Below are positions 1-9,431 of a DNA stretch of 31,070 nucleotides, piece after piece; the stretch's first letter is position 1, and the number at the start of each line of letters is the position of its first letter. Location: positions 25,411 to 56,480 of the forward strand of contig NMRA01000088.1 in assembly GCA_002633005.1 (NCBI GenBank), given 5' to 3'. The notes below the pieces were generated by a model. It worked only from the letters and a program-made list of their open reading frames with translations, searched no databases and was not told the DNA's origin. The translations under genes were made by a program, and so were the position numbers. Origin of the DNA: Phoronis australis (Eukaryota; Phoronida; Phoronidae).

Positions 1-296
1 AAGTTTCAGTGACCCAAATGGAAAACAGCATCTCAAATCAAGGAACTTCCAGGTAATCCTTCATTTCACTTCAGGATTGCACTAGTTGGCTTTAGCGGAT
101 GGAGTCATTTTAACAAATTTTAACTTAAACACAGAAAAAAGCTATATAGTGTTAGTAAAAATGATGAAGGTTTTCAGCTAAATATTAATATGTGAAGTTG
201 AAAATGCACATAGCAGGAAATGATCGATACGAGAGTTCATGAACTATTTATGAAGCCTGCCATCACAGCATAATATACATAGTTCAGGGAATAAAA

Positions 297-469
297 TACC
301 GTACTCGTCCGGATTACGGCCTATGCTCGGCTTACTGCCCACCCCCCGAAAATTTCAATTTCTCATTTTTAAGCGCCCAATGCCGCCCATGCTCAGATTA
401 CCGCACACCCCGTGCTTTTTTAGATTCCCAATTTAAGCGCCCTGGGCGGAAACTTGGACGAGTACGGTA
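297..469. mobile_element. MITE-like element with 14-bp perfect TIRs
   Basis: TACCGTACTCGTCC at 297-310 is perfectly inverted at 456-469. The interior is a degenerate dimer: two stretches of about 64 bp each run from a 'GCC.ATGCTC.G.TTAC' type start to 'TTAAGCGCCC' (GCGCCC at 373 and 437). It is much more GC-rich than its surroundings and is absent from the matching place in unit 2, so it entered after (or was lost since) the duplication. No coding capacity. Family not identified. Confidence 0.7.
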
Positions 470-772
470 ATTACCCATGGGCGACCTGATTGTGTTTGTG
501 GACCTAGCTTTATTCCTTACACTATGTTACGGCGCCACATTCATTCTACCATAACTAGTTTCGTATAGAAGACTTTTTAAGACAGCTAAAATGTTTGCAA
601 ATAACTTCAAGTGAAAATGAATAATTTAATTGCATTTGTAGAGTTAAAAATATTTTAGTCACAACAGATAATTTTTGATTATTAAAAATAATAAAAAAAT
701 ACAACTTTATCGATTTTTGAAAAAATCAATTAACGAATTTGACCATTTACATTTCCGACCACTAAATACCAC

Positions 773-912
773 CTTATTCATGCAGTTGTCATTTTAAAAG
801 TGAACTTCTTTTTAGGGTTTAAAAACAAAGCATTTGAGACATAAATATAACAAGGCATTTTTTAAACCTAAAAAGAGACTTACTATGTGGAAATGGCGAC
901 TGCATGAATAAG
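773..912. repeat. Inverted repeat (hairpin), MITE-like
   Basis: CTTATTCATGCAGTTGTCAT at 773-792 pairs with the inverse of the sequence ending GCATGAATAAG at 912. The arms extend, with mismatches and small indels, to about 50-60 bp each (the inner parts share CTTTTTAGG-TTTAAAAA). Total about 140 bp. I saw no matching hairpin at the corresponding place in unit 2. No clear target-site duplication. Confidence 0.55.
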
Positions 913-2904
913 ATCTTTACACAATACATGTACCAAAACAAGCTGTATTAGCAAAATCCTATGAAAATACATCAAGTGGTTCCTAAATAAATATAGCAAT
1001 GTGGAATTATAATGCCAAAATATCCATTTACTTGCTTTCTTTAGTGTTTCAAAATAAATGCCAACAAACACCCATTGACAACTAGGAAGAATAGCAAGAA
1101 GCTTGCACAACTCCATACAAAAGTAGGTCAAATTAATGACCTATTTAACAAAATCCAGAGACTGGTGGGATTGCCCTGTGAAAACTGTCAGTGCATGTAT
1201 GTCCTTAAGAGCTATGGAAACAGGTAAAGGGACATTGAACTGGCTTTCATTGGACATAACATGGTGACAGGCCACGTCTTAAGGCCAAAAGAAGAAATAC
1301 AAGAAGGTACTAAACAAGATTGGAACTAATCTTCATGACACAGCAGAATGAGGTCAAACCCACTGAGGTAATGGGATGGTGTGAAAGTAACCTAAGGAAA
1401 TTAATTACTACACGATAGCACCAAAACATATTTACAGCAAGGTAAATGTCATTTCTAAAAACCTGTTTTTGTCTAGGATACAGTTTGCGCTTTTGTAACA
1501 TGGGGCAACTTTGTGTACTGTTCCTAATTTTAGTCAGGCCTGACCTATTACAGACCAAATGAAGTACAGCGAATGTTTCTGCACCAGGATTTTAACATCA
1601 TTACACGGTGTATTCTAGCTTGAAGTCAGCAATTTTGACTTTACCTAATTATGGATTTACGTATCTGAATATCACTTGAATCGTAGCAAAGTCTGGCACA
1701 TAATGACGACCAGATATGGAGTTGAAATGAACGAATAAGCCTACTGGTATTTACTTTAATTTGTGAAAACAATCAATGAAAGCACACGATGTTCTGCTTG
1801 TTTTTAAATTTGAAATACAATATCAAATAGCAAACCATGGGGCCGAATTCACTAACACAAAGTATTGTCACTCAGAATTTGTTTAGGAATGTATAGAACA
1901 ATAAATGTGAGGACCCATGCAACTCTGCTACGAAGTCGACTAGCTAATAACAATTCCTAGGCATGAAGATTAGAAGATTATTCTACCATGTTACTGTCAG
2001 TATTGGTTCTTACAGGGAATGAATCAGGGATTGATGATCCAAAACGACCATTTAAGGAGCGAACACAGTGTGGGGGAGACTTCATGGAAACTGGGATAAG
2101 TTCTGTAAAGAAATCAAGTTTCTTGTGAGAAAAGCGCGAATATCGCGTGAATGAAAGGTATTTCGGGACTTAAGTCGAAACCATACTAGGCTATGCTAGC
2201 CAAATGGCAACTGCTGAAATGGTTGGCTGTGTAGGCTGGAATTTTGCAATATGGGAGAAAATTCGCATATTCCATGATACCAGAAGTGGAGATTTATTGC
2301 TGCAAATGATTTGCACTAATGCATGTACCCTTGCTTCCTGGTAAACACTGTAGTTCAGTTTGCGCTAATCTGATATGATAGGAGGATTACTTTGCTTCAC
2401 GGAACTGGATGAGAAAGTTGTTTTAAATATCTGTCAATAGGTAAAACCATGTTTTTTGTTATCCTTTTAAGTATCCCACAGCACAACAGTGGTAATTTGA
2501 TGGCATGTTGAATGCAAATAATTTCGAAAAAATGCAGTGAAAGCCCATTGTTTTAAACCTCATCCAAATTTATCCAAATCAAAGAAGATTCCAGGTGGCA
2601 CTGAAAATTGTCCCCCAAATAAGAACTCTATCATCATCCAGTGATATAACAAATAGCATTTCCGAACCAGAAAGTGGTCTTCAGGGATCTGTACAGTGTC
2701 AATATGTTTGGTATTCTCATGCCATAGGATAAATTTTGATATCTAATTATGTTTGTAAGTCTTCTAATGCATTTTGCTGAGTATTGTTACTCCAAACAGA
2801 TGTTCATTCTCTTGAGAAAACTACATGTTGGGCATAAAACACTATGCAATTGAAGCTTAATATCAAAATGTTAATTGGACATCCTTGCTGTTCATTCGAA
2901 TTAC

Positions 2905-2928
2905 TCAGTGACTTAATTCCTGCCCTAG
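2905..2928 (+). promoter_or_regulatory. Probable 3' splice site of a 5'UTR intron, actin A
   Basis: A pyrimidine-rich tract ends in CCCTAG (AG at 2927-2928), 10 bases before the start codon. The whole 60-base stretch, including the AG and the leader ATAAAACAAA, is conserved in actin B (AG at 12247-12248). Many animal actin genes have an intron in the 5' leader just before the ATG. The matching non-coding first exon would be upstream and is not identified. Confidence 0.5.
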
Positions 2929-2938
2929 ATAAAACAAA

Positions 2939-3070
2939 ATGGAGGCCGATGATGACGATATCGAGGCACTCGTTATAGACAACGGATCAGGGGTATTCAA
3001 GGCAGGATTCTCAGGAGACGATGTCCCAAGGGTGGTCTTTCCTTCAATTGTGGGACGACAGAGTCACCAA
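2939..3070 (+). CDS. Actin A exon 1 (residues 1-44)
   Basis: The start ATG is in AAACAAAATGG context, followed by a four-Asp acidic tail (MEADDDDI) and the nucleotide-binding [10 protein letters not shown]. It ends at CAC CAA followed by gtgagt, phase 0, equivalent to the intron after codon 41 of alpha-actin. Confidence 0.95.
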
Positions 3071-6000
3071 GTGAGTTTTCAAATCAATACATTAATTTTT
3101 ATTTGGTAAGAAGATACAAATTCCAATTAATCATGTCTTTGACTGAAAGTTAATATTGGTACGGAAATTAAATTTTTGAACAGAAAAAGTAAAGGTGTTT
3201 CAACCATAGCTGTAGTTGGTCAGTTCGTCTACTGTATGGGTGGCTTGAATAAAAAGTGATATTGCCTAGCCTGGCCACCTCACCCCAGAATGGAAGTCGT
3301 CATTTCAGCCAATCATATGAAAGAAGTATCAGTACCATAGCTGTGAAATAATACATCTTACACATCTAATAAATCTTACACACCAAAAAGTCAGTTTTTG
3401 CTCAGTCAATCACAAATCTGAGCTCTCTGTTTAAAGCAGGCACTGACTGGCGTCGGAGACAAAGACAGTTACATTGGCAATGAGGCACAGTTTAAACGAG
3501 ACATCCTTACACTGAATTATCCTATGGAACATGGAATCGTCACCAACTGGGATGACATGGAGAAAATCTGGCGACACGGCTATAACCAGCTGCGTGTCGC
3601 CCCTGAGGAGCACCCCGTCCTATTGACTGAAGCCACGCTTAACCCCATGGCCAACAGAGAGAAAACAACTCAAATTATGTTTGAGAAGTTTAATACCCCT
3701 GCCTTCTTTGTCGCCGTTCAAGCTGTAATGTCTCAGTATGCATGTGGGCGGGTCTCCTCAATCGTGCTTGAATCTGGCGACGGTGTTTCACTCGTGGTAC
3801 CCCTTTATGAAGGTAAGTGCCCCTTGTTGTACTGATTTTGTAGCTTTCTTAGAGGGCGACATTTATGTATCTGGGATTTTTAAAGCCACAACACTTGGGA
3901 AAGTGTAGCAGGAACACTGTATTCTGACAGGAAACCATTTACAACCTTAGAAAGAGACAACTTAATAGTTATAGTAAGACTCCCATAAATCGGATCAGGG
4001 ACTCATCTGGCAGCCGTCACTGGGACAACCACTTTCAAAAATGACAGCTTGGAAGGCAATAGAGAAAAACCTCTTTCAAGACAACATCTGCGTAAACGAT
4101 GGGTAAACAAAGGATTTTAAAATTTCTTACTGATAAATGTTATTGAAACCTACATTTCGTTATTTCAGTTCTACATCAATTGAAATCACAGACTATTACC
4201 GTCTCTTTTTACCACGAATGTCATATTGACTGTTGGCAATTGCTGGCAGCCATGTTTTTGGGGAAATAGCTTCCTGTCCTGTGACGTCAGGGTGATCTCA
4301 CATGGAATACCCGCATATGGCGAGTGTCAATCCCGTGATTTGTACCCCCACTTTTCAAATCCTAGATGAGTCCCTGGGAAGGATTCAACGGGACTGAGAT
4401 TTTGTCTAGGACAAACATCTGACTTGCGCATGTTCGACTTATGGTAGTTTTACTGAGACTAAGTTGTTGGTTTCAAAATCTAAAGACCACTTGATAACCT
4501 TCTTTCCTTACAAAATAACTTCCTTCTTCATTTTAGTACCTCACATTGTAAAGTGTCAAGAGTCTATTACATACATATGATAATTAAAAAAAACTGTCAA
4601 GAGTCTATTACATACATGTGATAATTAAAAAAAACTGCCAGTAACATGTCAACTGTAGGTGAGAGAAAAACAGTCTGGGTTGCGGACGAGGAACTGATGC
4701 ATAGGACAGAGCACTGAGTACCAGATATCACAAACTCTTCCAAAGTTTTGTGTGCAAAAATGACTGACAAAGGTCCACAAACCAATAATAATAAGTATTT
4801 CTTGTCACCAGGCCATGTCACATTCCATGCCATCAATAGAATCGATCTGGGAGGAAGAGACATCACCTGTCACTTGATGAACATTCTGAATGAGCGAGGT
4901 TATACATTCTCAACAACAGGTAAAGAGTTAACTACCACCTGGCATGACAACTGCATCTTTTCTTTAATAGAAACACCGTAAGTAGCGTAATTGTTATTAC
5001 AAGTTGGGATAGACTTCTTCACGTGATTAGCGTTGACCAAAGCTATTAAATTTAAAAACCTGTCGTCGTTATTTGCCAGATATTTGCTGAAATCAAGGCC
5101 AACGATTTCACCAAATAAAGTCTGTTAAATACTGACATTTATGGAAGGGTGTTAAGCTTTTGCTGACCAGTACACATCACCTGCAGCACACTTTCTTATG
5201 AACACTTTGTGCAAAACCCAGTTTATGTCTACTTGCAAATGTAACACTGCAGGAGAAAGAGACATAGTCCGGGACATCAAAGAGAAACTGTGCTACATTG
5301 CGCTGGACTTTGAGCAGGAAATGGCAACGGTGTCTAACTCTTCGAGTGTAGAAAAAAGCTACGAGCTACCAGACGGAAAAGTCGTTACCATTGGCAACGA
5401 GAGATTCAGAGCACCTGAAGCATTATTTCAGCCTTCTTTTGTTGGTGAGTGTATCCTAAGAAGGGTATATACTCCTGCTTTGCAAAAACAGAAGGTCTAG
5501 CGTCTAAACCAATAGACAAGTGTCTAGAACTTGGGAACTTGTAAAATGTAAAGAGAAAAATTCAGAGGGACAGTTATCAACAACTTACAGAAACAAACTC
5601 CCTTGCTTATTTTTCACATCATTGCATAAGTTACGCCATTTACAAAGTGACATGATTATTGCGTAATTTAGGTATGGACGGCCATGGTATTCACGAGACG
5701 GTGTACGACTCCATTATGAAGTGCGACATTGACATTCGAAAGGACCTGTTCTGTAACATTGTTGTGTCAGGAGGCAACACTATGTATCCAGGTGAGGACA
5801 GGTCTTTTCAGACACTGAATTTGTCGGTTATGGACCACTAAACTTGTCATGATCAAAGTGAAAGTCAATGAAAAGTGTGAAATGGGTATAAACGAATCTT
5901 GTAGTGCCTGACTTTGCAAGATACAGTGTATTCTTGTTCCAATCAAAGCATTAAATCCACACCACAGATAACAGCTCCACCAAGTGCTTTTGGCACAGAG

Positions 6001-7717
6001 CTAGCTTGTTCCCCATTCAGTTGGGCAGACCATCATATCATTTTTTGAGCACAAAATGGCAACACTACTACAAATTCCTACTCAATGAGTGTAAGATCTA
6101 TCAGTTATTCCCAACCGCACTAGGACTACTTATAGGGACAGCATCAGTTTTATAGGCAGAAAATCTGTTTTTGGCATTATTTTTGTGTGAGACATATGTT
6201 GGGAAGTAATTAGCTTTGACCAGAGCTATAAAACAACAAAATCCGTTAAGTTTTTATGATTTTGCTACAAATTGCCAATTCTGGCCATTGTCTGCCAGAC
6301 ATTTTCTGAAACCAATTAATTTCAAGGTTGTGGAAGACCTCATCAACAAGTATGTACATTTAACAAACTATCTAGAAAAGTTTAAATTTTAACTCAGTAA
6401 AAGTATATATTTTCTGGAAGTAGAAAGACCGGGTAATTTGATTTTAGGCTTTTCAGCAAACTGTTATTAATGGGGTCACCTGACCATGTCTTTTTAGTGA
6501 AATGAAAAAGAAAGGTACATTGATAGCAAAACAAGGGTATCAATGACACGATCAAATTTTATTTGATATAAATGTTCAAGGTAAGATATCAAAAACGCTC
6601 TTACATTTTTCAAAAATATTTTTTTGTTTTCACTTTATCGATTTTAAAGATTTTTCATAAAAATCATAAAAGTACTCTTTTTATAACTCCTCACGCAAAA
6701 GTGGAACATTGTTAAAACAATTCCTAATAGCGTATTTGAGAATAGTGCATAAATCAATGTATCCGAAGCTTTCATAATAATCCAATCGGCCGTTTCTTAG
6801 ATATGGCAGTCGGAAGTTTGCCAAATTTGACCATTTTTTCTGGTCCTAAATAACCTTAACCAGGCCACTAGGTGACGACACATCAATCGAAGATTGAATG
6901 CAATTGCTATCAGTTATGTGACAAATCTTTGTAGGCCATTGTCAAGCATTTTGACATTCTAAAATTTTTCTAGAGTCGTTTAAGCATCGATTTTTCCAAT
7001 AGTGCAATGGAAGATTTGCATGAAATTTTGCCCACTAATTTTAAGTGTGGTTTATGAGAAAGGGAATAATGACCATCTCAAAATTTAAATATAAAAAGAA
7101 AACATAGGTTCACATGAAACAAAACAACATAAAAAAATCTGAGCAAATTCTTTTCGTGAAAAGGTTCAAAATAAAATTAAAAAAAAAAACACTAGCAGTT
7201 TTCTAAATTATCCTTTCTGTCTGAAACAACCTTGTCATGAAATCTTGATAGCCACAATTTTCCACAGCTTTCATGCCACAGTAGATAACTTTAAAAACAA
7301 TTCCCGGCAATGTTTTGGAGCACAGTGGATAATGTAAACTATATGAATTTTTTTAAAACCGACCAGCCCTTTCTGAGATATCACGTACCAAATTTAAGCA
7401 AATTTGGGCATTTTTCTTGGGTCTCACATAACGAACATTAATGAGTGAGATAATAGAACAATTTAATGTTGAAATTAGTTAACTTCTTGGAGCTTGAACT
7501 GGTCATTGCAGGAATTGGCGAGCGTATGCAAAAAGAGATATCAGTCATGGCTCCCAGCAGTGCGAAGGTGAAAATCATAGACCGGCCAGAGCGTAAATAC
7601 TCGGCATGGATTGGTGGATCCGTCTTGTCATCTCTGGCAAGCTTCTCACAGATTTGGATCAGCAAACAGGAATATGAGGAGATTGGACCAAGCATTGTGC
7701 ACAGGAAGTGTTTCTAA
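2939..7717 (+). CDS. Divergent actin A, six coding exons, 377 aa
   Basis: Exons 2939-3070, 3437-3812, 4812-4919, 5253-5444, 5672-5791 and 7512-7717 join without a stop to 377 residues (conventional actins 375-377). All have GT/AG borders; the first junction is phase 0, the others phase 1. Visible actin motifs are DNGSG with KAGF (phosphate loop 1), [36 protein letters not shown] (phosphate loop 2), GGNTMYPG, and the C-terminus HRKCF. Actins polymerise ATP-dependently in cytoplasm and nucleus. Oddities: L163 replaces the His161 that helps position the attacking water; both DNase-loop methionines (44, 47) are gone; one residue is deleted between IW and YN; K118-type lysine in NPKANREK is Met; T303 is Asn. 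It is far from the Arp families and is best called a divergent actin paralog, possibly tissue-specific (inference). Confidence 0.95.
3437..3812 (+). CDS. Actin A exon 2 (residues 45-169)
   Basis: It starts inside the DNase-I loop ([11 protein letters not shown]) and ends after PLYE with a phase 1 donor gtaagt. The acceptor is a tandem AAGCAG: use of the first AG (3435-3436) gives Q45 and matches actin B in length; use of the second (3438-3439, exon start 3440) drops Q45. It encodes the conserved [15 protein letters not shown] block and the altered [10 protein letters not shown]. Confidence 0.92.
4554..4635 (+). repeat. 41-bp tandem duplication in actin A intron 2
   Basis: Two adjacent 41-base copies (4554-4594 and 4595-4635) start TGTCAAGAGTCTATTAC and end in an A-rich run. 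They differ at one visible base. Actin B intron 2 has a single diverged version, so this duplication is specific to actin A. Confidence 0.8.
4812..4919 (+). CDS. Actin A exon 3 (residues 170-206)
   Basis: Flanked by cttgtcaccag and gtaaag; phase 1 on both sides. Encodes [15 protein letters not shown] and ERGYTFSTT. Its end corresponds to the actin intron at codon 204. Only six bases differ from the actin B exon, the best conserved exon of the pair. Confidence 0.95.
5253..5444 (+). CDS. Actin A exon 4 (residues 206-270)
   Basis: Acceptor cactgcag, donor gtgagt, phase 1 to 1. Encodes [14 protein letters not shown] (with the adenosine-contacting R210, K213 and E214 equivalents kept), the Ser-rich loop, [16 protein letters not shown] and ALFQPSF. 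The end corresponds to the actin intron at 267/268. Confidence 0.95.
5672..5791 (+). CDS. Actin A exon 5 (residues 270-310)
   Basis: Acceptor gtaatttag, donor gtgagg, phase 1 to 1. Encodes [22 protein letters not shown] and the nucleotide loop GGNTMYPG, where conventional actins have GGTTMYPG. Confidence 0.95.
6397..6855 (+). repeat. Dispersed repeat copy in actin A intron 5
   Basis: This stretch is co-linear with 19557-19945 in an NDC1 intron, including 'gggtcacctgaccatgtctt' against 'gggtcacatgaccatatctt' and 'aaaacaattcctaatag' against 'aaaacaattcctaacag'. It is not in actin B intron 5, which is 905 bases shorter (815 against 1720). The 3' part (about 6700-6855) recurs in weaker form at 7275-7432. 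Mobile-element origin is likely but no family is recognised. Confidence 0.6.
7275..7432 (+). repeat. Second, weaker copy of the intron 5 repeat
   Basis: 'aaaaacaattcccggcaatg', 'tttctgagatatcacg' and 'caaatttgggcatttttct' follow in the same order as in 6700-6855 ('tttcttagatatggcag', 'caaatttgaccattttttct') and 19790-19945. Similarity is partial, seen by eye. Confidence 0.45.
7512..7717 (+). CDS. Actin A exon 6 (residues 310-377, stop)
   Basis: Acceptor gtcattgcag. Encodes [12 protein letters not shown], the conserved [32 protein letters not shown] and TAA. The penultimate Cys (C374 equivalent) is kept. This is the most diverged exon of the pair (about 24 of 67 residues differ from actin B). 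Confidence 0.95.
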
Positions 7718-8067
7718 TTGGATGATTTGAGCGCTGGAAAAGTGCTTGATGGACAGACTTGGACTTTAGAAATGATTTGACAGCAATGAATATTGTTTAC
7801 TTGTTTATTAATCATAATTAATTTTGCTGACAGTAAATTTTACGCTCAAAGATTGTTACTCGTGGGTCATGTCTTATGTTCCTAAAACTGACGAAGGAAT
7901 GATTGGCAACGTCAAATACAGGAAGTCCTTTGACTGACCAATTTACTCACATCAACTATCTGTGCTTGATTGGCAGATTTGAGAACAGGAAATTGGTGAC
8001 TCACTAGAATACAAGTTTTTAGAGATCTTTGCAAGACTAAGACACCATTCTCACTCAAAACAATAAA
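7701..8067 (+). terminator. Actin A 3' flank with poly(A) signal at 8062
   Basis: AATAAA at 8062-8067 is the first canonical signal after the stop, giving a 3'UTR of about 360 bases. The flank contains degenerate copies of a short element, ACAGGAAGTGTTTCTRATTGG: at 7701 (overlapping the last codons and stop), 7918 and a partial at 7985, with 'tgattggcagatttga' nearby. The same element recurs after actin B. Confidence 0.55.
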
Positions 8068-9431
8068 TAGATGCAGGGAACAAAATTTTGAAGACTGCAG
8101 TCCTATAGACCACAACAGACCAATATCAATGTCTTGTCGTCACCAATTGTAACTAAGAAAATATGACTGGATGGTCAAGCTCTAGATATATTTAGAAATC
8201 TAAAAATCAATTTAATAAGTTATTGTAATCAGCTATAGTGTTAGAAGTGTAAAAGTCTTGCCAAGCGACCGTTCTTGATGTTACAGTTAGTGAAAATAAT
8301 GATACCTGGTTATCTTGGACATACATTTTTGTGTTAATTGCTATTCCCCTGGTGTGTACTTACTATCCAAAGAACAACAGAAAGTGGTGTAAAGGACCCA
8401 ACAAAAGGCCAGCATGTTGGCTCTGCATTCACGTCCACTGAACAAACATGAATAATCTATACCAACTGTCTAATTGGGAGCAAGACATCACTTTCCTTAA
8501 TAGATGTGAATGCGGAACCAAGATGGATGCCATTTGTTGGGCCGATGACATCATATCCTGTTGGTCCATGTATAGTAAATACACGCCGGGGAAAAGCAGT
8601 TAACACAGAAAAATGTATTTTCAAAGGAACCTGGGATCTCTATTATGCTAAACATAACATCGAAAATGCTTGCGTTACTCTTTAACATGTAGCATTACTC
8701 CAGTTGACACAGTACCGGATGGCCAGTAAACCTCCCATGCACTAGCGTCCCAGTCAGAAGGACCTGAAAGATCTACTCACATTTCAGAAACCAATACTAA
8801 GAACCAGGTCAATGAGCCTGATGATTACAGCATATCTATTAGTAATGCGTAGATGTACATTCAAGTTGAAAAAAGCTATAAACCTGTCAGTCAAAGGTTT
8901 GTGTTGTGGTTGCTGTGATATGTATTTATTTGTAGTTCAAACACATTTGTCATTAACTTTGTACAAAAAGATTTGAGATCAGTTAAGAAATCAAATTAAA
9001 CTGTTTGTTTTCCAGTAGAGGCATAGCACACATAGCCTATATATAAATACAAACAGTAAACTGAATCCAAAAAAGTACTGCTCTCTTGGTACAAAATCGC
9101 TGCACTTGAATGATTTTGCTTCGTCAGGTATTCTTGTAATCTTGTCATTTTATTTTTGCCTGCGTATGAGTCTCGAAATACTGCTGTCATTTTAATCATT
9201 AGTTTCTTACGTCTCTTGGCTGTCTGCTTCACTGTTGCGCAGTGAACGACCATCACAGACATAGAGAGGTCGAGAGAACTTTGTTGAAAATTATTAATCA
9301 CGAACATTGTCACAAATTTTGTCAACACGAGGGGCTGCTACCAACTTATTCTGAAAGTGCGAATATTGAACTTTTGGGGAAACCCAGGATTATTTTCTTA
9401 AATAAAATTTTCACCTTTTCTGACAAGTGAT
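8068..9431. other. Intergenic region between actin units
   Basis: No recognisable gene. A 110-codon open frame lies on the - strand at 8996-9328 (separate entry). Sequence between 8160 and 9000 shows no similarity that I can see to the 3' flank of actin B beyond the short 3' element, so the two units diverge here or the duplication ended. Confidence 0.5.
8996..9328 (-). other. Unassigned 110-codon open frame
   Basis: An open frame rich in Lys/Arg in its middle (KRRKKLMIKMTAVFRDSY), ending in TGKQTV. It is not recognised. A possible acceptor (gcgcaacag, exon from 9231 leftward) would put it in the phase needed after the last NDC1 exon found, and KMTAVF loosely recalls the RITTTF of the NDC1 C-terminus, but about 100 expected residues would be missing. 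Coding status is unproven and chance is likely. Confidence 0.2.

Larger units (their letters stand above)
1..2938 (+). other. Upstream region of actin A (non-coding)
   Basis: No convincing coding exon. It holds a MITE-like element (297-469), a hairpin repeat (773-912) and several blocks well conserved with the unit 2 upstream region: about 1-210 with 9432-9640, 1020-1560 with 10000-10510, 2030-2120 with 11020-11080, and 2880-2938 with 12195-12258. These are where promoter and a non-coding first exon would be expected. I did not find a clear CArG (SRF) box. Confidence 0.6.
1..9431. repeat. Tandem duplication, unit 1 (actin A)
   Basis: The first bases of the window (from about 5, 'cagtgacccaaatgg') recur at about 9434 ('cagtggcccaaatgg'), and co-linear similarity continues through upstream DNA, all six actin exons and the first 3' flank. 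The spacing of matching points is about 9.43 kb at the left edge, 9.32 kb at the start codons and 8.62 kb at the last exon, so indels have accumulated (for example the 173-bp MITE at 297-469 is only in this unit). The true left boundary may lie before the window. Confidence 0.85.

Noticed and set aside
7912-8115. - strand frame with NGVLVLQRSLK resembling the NDC1 C-terminus
   Set aside because: It lies in the actin A 3'UTR over the AATAAA, the similarity is a handful of residues, and its order relative to other candidates is wrong.
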